NCBI GenBank assembly: GCA_947629295.1
Contig: CANRDH010000055.1
Coordinates: forward strand, 1 to 8,689
Reading direction: 5' to 3'
From: an uncultured Clostridia bacterium
GTDB taxonomy: Bacteria; Bacillota; Clostridia; Oscillospirales; Acutalibacteraceae
DNA: 8,689 bases
Shown: positions 1-6,379 of the stretch, piece by piece
How positions within the stretch are numbered: position 1 is the stretch's first letter
Layout of the letters: each line of letters opens with the position of its first letter
Program-made: the position numbers and the translations under genes
The notes under the pieces: model-generated
The model's input: the letters and a program-made list of their open reading frames with translations, nothing else
Told to the model about the DNA's origin: nothing
The model's database searches: none

Positions 1-35
1 ATAGAGTAATTGTTTTGAATAGAGCCATTACGAAT

Positions 36-150
36 TGACAGTGCCGGCACGGCACCGGCGTGAGAAGAGCTCCGCAAGGGTGAATTGAAAAAACACAGTC
101 CGGTAGACTCTTTTTGCAATAGGGACGCCCTGCGAGAGGGCGTCCCTACT
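36..150. repeat. GC-rich intergenic repeat element with stacked hairpins
   Basis: This stretch is GC-rich in an otherwise AT-rich window and contains three inverted repeats in a row. GTGCCG and CGGCAC (41-46 and 50-55) form a 6-bp stem with a 3-nt loop. A weak AGTC/GACT stem (97-100 and 106-109) is flanked by A-run and T-run. A perfect 12-bp stem covers 120-148. The tandem-hairpin layout is typical of dispersed intergenic repeats in clostridial genomes, and no protein reading frame explains it. That it is multi-copy is inferred, because only one copy lies in this window. It appears to have replaced or invaded the 3' end of the small gene on its right. Confidence 0.5.
120..148. repeat. Perfect 12-bp inverted repeat (strong hairpin)
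   Basis: TAGGGACGCCCT at 120-131 is exactly complementary to AGGGCGTCCCTA at 137-148, around a 5-nt GCGAG loop. The stem is GC-rich and would fold in RNA from either strand. No T-run follows it directly on either strand, so it is not a canonical intrinsic terminator, although it could slow polymerase or protect a 3' end. It is the centrepiece of the repeat element around it. Confidence 0.8.
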
Positions 151-216
151 TATGGTTTGTAATATCTTACTCTGCCGCCGGTGACGACGATGGAGGTGGG
201 TATGTTGTTCAGAACA

Positions 217-368
217 AAAATATACTATCTCCGAAAATTCGTCCTTTTGCTCCGGCAAAATCTTAACCATCAGCATAACAAGAAGCTTTTCCTTTTCCGA
301 AAGACCGTTTGTATAATTCAAAAAAACTGATTATCAAGCAATTCTTTACAGTCATCAAGTTTTCTCAT
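217..368 (-). pseudogene. Remnant of a small hypothetical gene, frameshifted in a T-run
   Basis: I do not recognise the product. An ATG at 368 opens a coding-like stretch, MRKLDDCKELLDNQFF, which hits a TGA at 318-320 right after a run of seven T. In the frame that one extra T would give, coding-like sequence continues immediately (LNYTNGLSEKEKLLVMLM, then KILPEQKDEFSEIVYF) to about 217. Beyond that the frame runs into the repeat element and turns into Arg/His-rich junk. The upstream ribosome site is weak (AAAGGG, 12 nt from the ATG). A TTG-started ORF at 28-321 can be drawn, but only its first ~35 codons look coding. The likely history is a one-base loss in the homopolymer plus loss of the 3' end to the repeat. 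Confidence 0.4.
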
Positions 369-508
369 AATTATAAACAGCCCTTTAAATGTTATAATGT
401 ACATAAGCGATAGTATAAACTACGTCTTATATATATCGGTATAACATCATAAAAGTAATTATTTAATAGAAATATCAAAAGTTCTCTTTGTTGCAGCACG
501 ACTGCTTG
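369..508. other. Non-coding gap between apt and the gene remnant
   Basis: This is very AT-rich sequence downstream of apt on the minus strand. The only structure I see near the apt stop is a 4-bp GCAG/CTGC stem (around 493-505) with no T-run, so no convincing apt terminator can be called. Several TATA-like strings occur, but without a paired -35 box. Confidence 0.4.
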
Positions 509-1036
509 CTATTCACCTTCATACGTGATTATCGAGCTTACAGGATAATCCTTAAGTGCGGCACGTCCTCCAAGGTCTGTAAGCTCTATCAGAAAAGCCG
601 CACCCACAACCTTTCCTCCGAGCATTTCCACCAAATGTGCCGCTGTCTTTGCCGTACCTCCCGTGGCAAGCAGGTCATCTATAATCAATACCCTATCTCC
701 CGCATTAATTGCATCCTTATGTATTTCTATTATTTCGCTTCCGTATTCCAAATCATATTTTGCGGAAACGGTTTCTCGCGGGAGCTTTCCTTTTTTGCGA
801 ACCAGCACAAGACCCTTTCCCAGTTTTTCGGCTAAAATTGAGCCGAAAATAAATCCTCTTGATTCAATAGCGGCTATTCTGTCGAATTCTAAATCCTTTA
901 CAGTTCCAGTCAATTCATTTATGGCAAGACTAAGACCCTCACTGCTCTGAATAACGGATGTGATATCACGGAAAATTACACCCTTTCTCGGGAAATCCGG
1001 AATATTAGTCACATAATTTTTGAGTATTTCATTCAT
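509..1036 (-). CDS. apt: Adenine phosphoribosyltransferase
   Basis: This enzyme converts adenine and PRPP to AMP and pyrophosphate in cytosolic purine salvage. The 175-residue length is normal for the family. Visible signatures, numbered from the ATG, are: FPRKGVIFRDIT at 15-26, where most relatives have FPxPGIxFRDIT; IESRGFIFG near 57-65; the flexible catalytic loop GKLPRETVSAKYDLEYG at 83-99 with Glu88; and the PRPP-binding loop VLIIDDLLATGGTA at 116-129 with the acidic pair Asp120-Asp121. A GTG nine bases upstream (1045) is in frame, but it overlaps the AAGGAGT ribosome site. That site sits 7 nt before the ATG at 1036, so I choose the ATG. The gene lies 14 bp after the stop of the large AAA+ protease gene and is almost certainly co-transcribed with it. 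Identification is by family motifs and is very secure. Confidence 0.96.
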   Translation of the reverse strand: MNEILKNYVTNIPDFPRKGVIFRDITSVIQSSEGLSLAINELTGTVKDLEFDRIAAIESRGFIFGSILAEKLGKGLVLVRKKGKLPRETVSAKYDLEYGSEIIEIHKDAINAGDRVLIIDDLLATGGTAKTAAHLVEMLGGKVVGAAFLIELTDLGGRAALKDYPVSSIITYEGE

Positions 1037-1043
1037 AATCTGC

Positions 1044-1050
1044 ACTCCTT
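1044..1050 (-). promoter_or_regulatory. Ribosome binding site of apt (fixes its start)
   Basis: The minus-strand sequence AAGGAGT lies 7 nt upstream of the ATG at 1036. It occupies the 14-bp gap after the protease stop codon. It overlaps the alternative GTG codon at 1043-1045, which rules that codon out as a start. Confidence 0.8.
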
Positions 1051-4000
1051 TTATTGACTTGTTCTGCCCTCAAAAATTTCTTTAATCTCACTTCCGGTAA
1101 GATGATTCATGGAAAGCAGTTTTTCAACCATCTTATCTATCAAATACCGGTTATCCGAAATGAGTTCTATCGCATTCTGCATTTCCTCAGATAATATTTT
1201 ATTAACCTCGGCATGAACCTCGGCAGACAGTACACCGCCCCATGCGTCATGCTGATTTATAACAGAAAGACCAAACTTATCGTCCATTCCGTATGTACAA
1301 ATAATATCTCGAGCAATATTCGTGGCACTTTCAAGATCGCCGCTCGCCCCTGTGGAAATACCGTCCTTTTCACCGTAGTAAACAATCTCAGCCGCTCTGC
1401 CGCCCAAAGATATGCGGATTTTTGCAAGCAACTCGTCCTTGGTGTAAATTCCCTTGCCCTCCCCATCATCATGCTGCATATAACCGCCGTGGTTTCCTCT
1501 TGGTACAACCGTTACATATGAGGGAGTTTCTCCACTCTGCCAACATAGAAATGCATGTCCGGATTCATGCCTTGCAACACGCTCAAGCTGAGATATATCC
1601 CATTTCTTGATTTCTCCGCTGTTAAATGTTTCAAATGCTTCATCAAAAATTTCGTCCGTAACCTTAGTCCTTCCCTCCCTGATGGCTGTGCGCAGAGAAA
1701 GCTCAAATACGGAAGAAATCGCTGCAAGGCTCATCCCCGTCGAACGTACGGCAATACTATTTATCTTATCTTCACTGAGTTCAAAGCTTCCGTTCTCTTC
1801 CATTCTTAATTTAATATAGCGTATACGCTCGTCTCGATTCGGAAGGTCAATATATAGGCGCCTGTCAAAACGACGCATCAATGCGGAATCAAGACTTTTA
1901 TCTCCGCCCGGCTCAACTTCAAAATTCGTAGCCGCAAGTACGAAAACCGGCTTTGCGGTATTGTTCTTGAAACCGTCCATTTCTGTGAGGAATGCCGTAA
2001 GAGTTGCCTCTAATTCCTGAGAATTATCGCCGCCTCTGCGCTCCTTTGCTATTGCGTCTATCTCATCAATAAATAAGATAGAGGGTGCATATTTACGGGC
2101 AGTCCGGAAAAGCTCATGAACCATTTCCGGGCCTTCTCCAACATACTTTTTATGGAATTGGTTTCCCTCCGCCGTAATAAAAGTAACTTCCGACTCCCCC
2201 GCCATAGCTTTTGCGAGCATGGTTTTTCCTGTTCCGGGAGGGCCGTACAGCAATAACCCCTTCGGCGCGCTGACCCCGGTCCCCATATATTTCTTCGGAT
2301 TTTTCATATATTCAACAAAATACATGAGCTCCTTTTTGGCGTCCTCTGCACCTATTACCTGATCAAAATGAACATCCGGCTTTGATACATTACTTAAAAT
2401 ATTTTTAGAATCCTCCGCATCAAACGCAGTCGCCATTTCAAAAGCAAACAGTCTTATTTCCGCATTTTTACCTTCATTACTTATAAGCTGAGCAGTCTCA
2501 AAGCTGATCAATTTGTTTGATTTTGCAAGACTGTTAATGCTCCTCTGCTGATGCAGTTCACTGTATATATTATTCATTTCGGAAATGAAGTTTTCGTCGG
2601 CTCCGGGCAGACCGATAAAACCTCTGACGCCCTGACGTATCAGAGAAAGTCTTTCCTCCGGGTTGAATTTATTATCAGGATCACTAACAACATATATCGG
2701 CATATCCGGATGATTTTCCCTGACAAAGCGGAAAAAATCTCTTGCTTTCGATTCCACATCCTCGATATTCAGATATTTACATTCCTTATCACAACCAAAA
2801 TTCAAGTCAATCAGCACAAAGCTAATATCGCTGTCATGCAAAAATCTTTTTCCGGCATCAATGCTCTGAACGTCTGAAAATCTCATATTTTCGCAGCTGC
2901 CGGTATATTGTTCTGCTATTTCATTTGACGCAAATACCAAAACATCCTGAATCTCATCATCTTTGAATAAAGACTTAATTTCCTTGTCGGAATCGGGAAG
3001 CTGCACACGGATAGATATGCTTTCCAAATCCTCAATTTTGCTTTCTGTTTTCTCGGATGCTATCAGACGGAACAATTCAAACAGTTCGTTGTCAAAAAAA
3101 GTCTCGGCTCTGCTCCTTACGGCTCTTGCGTCGGCAGAACCTCCCTCTGCAAAGAGAATTGCCGTATATACATCTTCATCTATATCTACCTTTATACCGA
3201 TCTGTTTTTCAAAATTTTCAGCGTGCCTCAGCACTTCCTTCTTAGCAATTTCACGCAGATTATTCGCTGTTATATGATTAAACATAACAACATTTCCGGA
3301 TGCGAAACGTGAGCATATTGCCGGCGGGAAAAACGGTAATCCCGTGTCCGGATTAATATCGTTTTGTAATGCATTAAGTATAACCTTCCTGGCAGTCCCT
3401 GAAAAATCAGTGATATCAGTGTTATGGTACAGCTGTTTTCCGGCATTTGTTGTAAAGATAATAATTGTATCTTTGAATGAGACCTCTTTATCTGTGTAGC
3501 TGTCACGCAGTCTTCCAACATCAAGTATTTGCAGGAAAAGGTGTATGACATTAATATGTGATTTTTCAATTTCATCAAAAAGCAGTACACACTCAGGATT
3601 TTCGGCAACAAATCCCGTTACATTACCTTCCTTGGCTCCCTTATATACCTTATCCGAACCGCAGAATTGAAGATTAGCCTCTCTGTCGGAATATTCACTC
3701 ATATCAAATCGCATAAAAGGAATATCAAGAACCTCTGCTGCCTTTTCAGCTAAAAAAGTCTTGCCCACACCCGGAGGACCTGCAAAAAGAAATGTTGCAC
3801 TCGGTCTTGTTCTTTTTTTATCCGTCATTGAAAGAATCTGCGATTGAAAATAACCCGTTATAAATACGCTGACGGCATTATGCTGCCCATAGATAGATTC
3901 TATAAGCTTATCATGGGTGTTTTTTACCCTGTCGGTCAGCTTAGATATAATAATTTTAGAATCATCCGGCACACTGACCGATTCCTCATTTACATAATCT

Positions 4001-4449
4001 TTATAACAATCCGCGTCAGCCGTTTCTACGACAGAGTGGATATAATTTTTAATAAAGTCATTCGGCTCCGAAAAAATACTTTGAAGTACAATATCGGGAG
4101 TAAGCATATCCAGACCTTTTTTCTTTGCAGTTTCCTTAGCCTTAAACAGCCGCAGCTGCATATAAAGTCCATCAATATAAGCAGACGCGGTAGTCTCCGT
4201 TATATGATCCATAAAGCATTGTTTTAAATTACTCAGATCCTGCATTTCTGAAGATACATTCATCAACAGAATCTGCTTTAGAAGCTTTTTTGCATTCTCA
4301 CTTGATTTAAGCTGAGTCTCACCGAGTATAACATCAATTACGGATACGATATATCGTTCGGCAGTCAAGGTGGTATTCTGACTGTCAACCAGTTCCTTTC
4401 CGTATTTAATAATACCGTTAAGCAATTCGTTGTTTTTAATTTCAGACAT
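1051..4449 (-). CDS. Clp-type AAA+ / receiver-like / FtsH-type AAA+ zinc protease fusion
   Basis: This 1132-residue protein has two different AAA+ motors and a metalloprotease. Residues 1-~190 are helical and may be Clp-N-like. Residues ~190-480 are a ClpA/B D2-type module: Walker A GPPGVGKT 224-231, pore-loop Tyr269, Walker B VLLFDE 288-293, sensor-1 TTN 333-335, probable Arg finger Arg381, and sensor-2 Arg442. Residues ~502-625 look like a receiver domain. They carry a possible phosphoacceptor Asp548 but lack the acidic pair and the conserved Lys. Residues ~690-945 are an FtsH-type AAA module: Walker A GPPGTGKT 736-743, pore YVG 769-771, FIDEID 793-798, AATN 839-842, and Arg860/Arg863. Residues ~950-1132 are an M41 peptidase with HESGH 961-965 and third zinc ligand Asp1038. 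No transmembrane segment is visible, unlike FtsH, so a soluble ATP-dependent protease is inferred. The ATG is preceded by AGAGGAG at 10 nt. Domain calls are strong; substrate and regulation are unknown. Confidence 0.93.
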   Translation of the reverse strand: MSEIKNNELLNGIIKYGKELVDSQNTTLTAERYIVSVIDVILGETQLKSSENAKKLLKQILLMNVSSEMQDLSNLKQCFMDHITETTASAYIDGLYMQLRLFKAKETAKKKGLDMLTPDIVLQSIFSEPNDFIKNYIHSVVETADADCYKDYVNEESVSVPDDSKIIISKLTDRVKNTHDKLIESIYGQHNAVSVFITGYFQSQILSMTDKKRTRPSATFLFAGPPGVGKTFLAEKAAEVLDIPFMRFDMSEYSDREANLQFCGSDKVYKGAKEGNVTGFVAENPECVLLFDEIEKSHINVIHLFLQILDVGRLRDSYTDKEVSFKDTIIIFTTNAGKQLYHNTDITDFSGTARKVILNALQNDINPDTGLPFFPPAICSRFASGNVVMFNHITANNLREIAKKEVLRHAENFEKQIGIKVDIDEDVYTAILFAEGGSADARAVRSRAETFFDNELFELFRLIASEKTESKIEDLESISIRVQLPDSDKEIKSLFKDDEIQDVLVFASNEIAEQYTGSCENMRFSDVQSIDAGKRFLHDSDISFVLIDLNFGCDKECKYLNIEDVESKARDFFRFVRENHPDMPIYVVSDPDNKFNPEERLSLIRQGVRGFIGLPGADENFISEMNNIYSELHQQRSINSLAKSNKLISFETAQLISNEGKNAEIRLFAFEMATAFDAEDSKNILSNVSKPDVHFDQVIGAEDAKKELMYFVEYMKNPKKYMGTGVSAPKGLLLYGPPGTGKTMLAKAMAGESEVTFITAEGNQFHKKYVGEGPEMVHELFRTARKYAPSILFIDEIDAIAKERRGGDNSQELEATLTAFLTEMDGFKNNTAKPVFVLAATNFEVEPGGDKSLDSALMRRFDRRLYIDLPNRDERIRYIKLRMEENGSFELSEDKINSIAVRSTGMSLAAISSVFELSLRTAIREGRTKVTDEIFDEAFETFNSGEIKKWDISQLERVARHESGHAFLCWQSGETPSYVTVVPRGNHGGYMQHDDGEGKGIYTKDELLAKIRISLGGRAAEIVYYGEKDGISTGASGDLESATNIARDIICTYGMDDKFGLSVINQHDAWGGVLSAEVHAEVNKILSEEMQNAIELISDNRYLIDKMVEKLLSMNHLTGSEIKEIFEGRTSQ

Positions 4450-4459
4450 TTTAATTATT

Positions 4460-4466
4460 CTCCTCT
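4460..4466 (-). promoter_or_regulatory. Ribosome binding site of the AAA+ protease gene
   Basis: The minus-strand sequence AGAGGAG lies 10 nt upstream of the ATG at 4449. The spacing is slightly long but usable, and no other start codon nearby has a comparable site. Confidence 0.7.
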
Positions 4467-4534
4467 TTCTTTTTTATAATCTTTTGATTTTTAACTATCT
4501 GCGGGGTTCTGTGATATTATACATCCTTATATTT

Positions 4535-4663
4535 TTATCTACTATAGTTCGCGGATTCAAGATAAAACAGCTTTTTCTGATATTCTAAGGGACAGATACC
4601 CTTACACAATTTATCAGACAAGGCTTTATTTTGAACATACCTTTCCGCCAAATTCAGTAACAC
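4535..4663 (-). CDS. Possible 42-codon leader ORF upstream of the protease
   Basis: I do not recognise this. A GTG at 4663 opens 42 codons ending in TAA at 4535-4537, with sequence such as LLNLAERYVQNKALSDKL, then CKGICPLEYQ and KKLFYLESANYSR. The composition is that of a real soluble protein (balanced Leu, Lys, Glu, Tyr), not random AT-rich translation. No ribosome site stands in front of it. The GTG sits 6 nt past the -10 box of the consensus promoter, so translation would have to be leaderless. An in-frame TAA lies just upstream. It could be a leader peptide regulating the operon, the leftover 3' end of an older gene, or chance. Confidence 0.3.
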   Translation of the reverse strand: MLLNLAERYVQNKALSDKLCKGICPLEYQKKLFYLESANYSR

Positions 4664-4669
4664 ATTTTA

Positions 4670-4698
4670 ATTATACTTCCCCCGAAACTGTGTGTCAA
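4670..4698 (-). promoter_or_regulatory. Consensus sigma-A promoter for the protease-apt operon
   Basis: On the minus strand TTGACA (4698-4693) and TATAAT (4675-4670) are separated by exactly 17 bp, a perfect match to the housekeeping consensus. Transcription should begin near 4663, giving a leader of about 210 nt before the protease ATG at 4449. It lies after the terminator of the upstream gene, so the operon probably has independent expression. No clear operator palindrome is visible over the -35/-10 region. Confidence 0.85.
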
Positions 4699-4851
4699 GA
4701 GTAATAATTCCATTTGACATTACGAGAATAATTTGTGATTTTATACTATAAGAACAAGTTTGCTGCGCTCTGCTTGTTTGTGCTGCAAGACGAATTTGTG
4801 TGACTGCCGGTGTATTACATAATACATCAATCCTCCTCATCTCTGCAAATA

Positions 4852-4882
4852 TAAAAAAAGAGCCATACTTATATGACCCTTT
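4852..4882 (-). terminator. Intrinsic terminator after the small gene at 4934
   Basis: Read on the minus strand, AAGGGTCATA (4881-4872), a TAAG loop and TATGGCTCTT (4867-4858) form a 10-bp stem with two G-U pairs, followed by TTTTTTTA (4859-4852). On the plus strand the same bases give two A-C mismatches, so the hairpin is built for minus-strand transcripts. It separates the accessory gene array from the protease-apt operon. Confidence 0.8.
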
Positions 4883-4933
4883 CAGAATAATGCTCAATTA
4901 TACAAATTAGAATTCACCAACAACAGGACTTAG

Positions 4934-5183
4934 CTAACAATTCCTACCATAAAGCAGGCATTTGTGATCTTCAACATATCTCCTTGAAAATATCACGTTA
5001 TCGTTATCATGGGATACATAATTTTCAGGATATCTTTGTATAATTTCTTTATATTCCGCCTCAGATATTTCACAATAATTATAAATATCATTATTCCTGT
5101 CAGGTGCAAAAACGAATAATTCCAATCCTTGCGCTTTATCATTCCCCGACATTCCGAATGTAACTTGTTAATACATCGTTCAT
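4934..5183 (-). pseudogene. Small hypothetical gene, apparently frameshifted in a G-run
   Basis: I do not recognise the product. The intact frame, 4934-5152, would encode 72 residues from an ATG with no usable ribosome site. Thirty bases further upstream, AGAGGGG (5189-5195) stands 5 nt before another ATG (5183). That ATG reads MNDVLTSYIRNVGE and stops at 5139-5141 in the neighbouring frame. Removing one G from the GGGG run at 5143-5146 joins the two into MNDVLTSYIRNVGNDKAQGL and onward, an 81-residue protein. It is acidic, rich in Tyr and Asn, and lacks a signal peptide or membrane span. The minus-strand terminator at 4852-4882 follows it. Alternatives are a sequencing error, a phase-variable G-run, or a 14-codon leader translationally coupled to the 72-aa frame. 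Confidence 0.5.
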
Positions 5184-5284
5184 TATAACCCCTCTGTTTT
5201 TATTTTAATCGGTAAATTTGTTTGACATACATATCATCATCTTACCCAAATTAAATTCTGTTCAAAGCCATATTGTTAATACAA

Positions 5285-5781
5285 CTATTTTCTGTTTTCT
5301 ATCCAATATCTGTAATTAACAGGTATAAGCGTGTCAAATTTTTCATACACTCCATTCCAGCCATCGGGAACAAAAGCCTCAAAATTTTCCGGCTCCGGAA
5401 AATATGAATAAAATTCTTTTCTATCAAAGTCAACATACAGTGCCGGATAATATTCTTGGTTTCCAGGTTCATTTTCTAATAATTCGCCTAATTCTTCTGA
5501 CGTTACCGTATATTTCCGGATCTTATCCAAAAACTTATCAACAGATTTATTATTGACAATCGATATATTCCATCTATCTTCACAAAACTGCGTAAAATCT
5601 CCGACTTCATAAATAAACCGTTTTTTAGTGCGTCCCATTTTTATGTATGCATTTTCCAATGATTTGTACAGTTTTCATAATCCAAAAACCATAGTGATTT
5701 ATCGGTTACAAACCAATAAAATCTGCGCTTATATGTAACTCCCGCAATAATATTCGTGCAATACTCCGGCTGCAATAACAT
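5285..5781 (-). pseudogene. Immunity-like hypothetical gene split by a frameshift
   Basis: I do not recognise the family with certainty. An ATG at 5781 with an excellent GGGAGG site (5790-5795, 8 nt away) opens 46 codons. They include TYKRRFYWFVTDKSLWFLDY and stop with TAA at 5641-5643. The neighbouring frame then carries a 124-aa stretch (5285-5659) whose only early start is a TTG without a ribosome site. The two halves join near 5641-5660 into one protein of about 160 residues. The C-terminal part has VDFDRKEFYSYFPEPENF and VPDGWNGVYEKF, ending in RYWIENRK. It is rich in aromatic residues and acidic, with no signal peptide or membrane helix. That is the style of small immunity-type proteins from polymorphic toxin loci, which is inference only. 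Confidence 0.6.
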
Positions 5782-5816
5782 AACTAAAACCTCCCATGTA
5801 CTTAGTAACAGTGATA

Positions 5817-6026
5817 CTATTTTTTATTAATAACATAATCACATAATTGCTCAAAAGCAATTTTAGAAATTATTTTTGCTATGAATTGTTTTTCTTAATA
5901 TTTGGTTCCAATATCAGGAATCCCACTTTTTGATATAAATGTATTATTAAAATTGTTCTGCTGATTTGGAGTACTTATTTGATTCCCTTAACAGCTTCTT
6001 TTATTACCTTTCGGCTCACTGTTCAT
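5817..6026 (-). pseudogene. 70-codon coding-like frame with two internal TAA codons
   Basis: From the ATG at 6026 to the TAG at 5817-5819 a single frame reads MNSEPKGNKRSC, TAA, then GNQISTPNQQNNFNNTFI and SKSGIPDIGTKY, TAA, then EKQFIAKIISKIAFEQLC and DYVINKK. All three pieces have protein-like composition and stay in phase. An overlapping frame also carries a short coding-like run, VIKEAVKGIK, ending at 5975-5977. No good ribosome site is present. It begins 17 bp after the stop of the gene at 6043. The likeliest reading is a nonsense-ridden remnant. Other genes here end in TAA, so a changed genetic code is not supported. Confidence 0.3.
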
Positions 6027-6042
6027 TACCCACGTTCAAAAT

Positions 6043-6372
6043 TCAAAAATAACTTACTTCACGTGCCGATATTGTAATATTCCTTGTATCAGCATTGGAA
6101 AGAACTATAAATTTTAACGTGCTGCTATCAATTTGTTTTACTTCAATTAACTCACCGTCAATATACATTTCCTTACTGCCTTCAATTTCAAATGATTTTA
6201 CATCATGAAAAACCATATATAATTCTGTCATTTCAGGATCACCGTTCCTATAATCCTTTTGTCTCCGGTTGCATAAGCATATTTTTAGCTTTAACTCTTT
6301 TTTATTGTTCATATAAACAATATCTTCAATTGTACTGTCATGAAAGTCATATTTAATATCTACCATTTTCAT
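6043..6372 (-). CDS. Small hypothetical protein, possibly immunity-like
   Basis: The product has 109 residues and I do not recognise a characterised family. It opens with KYDFHDSTIEDIVYMNNKK, where the FHDSTI stretch followed by alternating hydrophobic and charged residues predicts a mostly beta-strand fold. There is no signal peptide, membrane segment or catalytic motif. It starts 7 bp after the stop of the 225-aa gene, so the two are probably co-transcribed and translationally coupled. The upstream AAGGAAGGG touches the first ATG; the third codon (ATG at 6366) has better spacing of about 6 nt and may be the true start, giving 107 residues. Small HDS-type beta proteins occur among immunity proteins, but this assignment is inference. 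Confidence 0.75.
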   Translation of the reverse strand: MKMVDIKYDFHDSTIEDIVYMNNKKELKLKICLCNRRQKDYRNGDPEMTELYMVFHDVKSFEIEGSKEMYIDGELIEVKQIDSSTLKFIVLSNADTRNITISAREVSYF

Positions 6373-6379
6373 CCCTTCC

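Noticed and set aside
120..148. apt terminator formed by the 12-bp hairpin
   Set aside because: It is about 360 bp past the apt stop, no T-run follows on the minus strand, and it fits better as part of the repeat element.
36..150. CRISPR array or tRNA-like structure in the hairpin-rich region
   Set aside because: There are no regularly spaced direct repeats and no cloverleaf or conserved T-loop; only unrelated inverted repeats are present.
1213..1819. Several ORFs of 60-100 aa overlapping the protease gene
   Set aside because: They are frame shadows of the M41/AAA coding sequence, which has unambiguous motifs.
4667..4897. 76-aa minus-strand ORF between the small gene and the promoter
   Set aside because: It runs through the intrinsic terminator and the consensus promoter, lacks a ribosome site and has no protein-like composition.
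5817..6026. Alternative genetic code with TAA read as Gln
   Set aside because: The protease gene and the 225-aa gene both end in TAA at positions expected for family length or operon spacing, so TAA works as a stop here.
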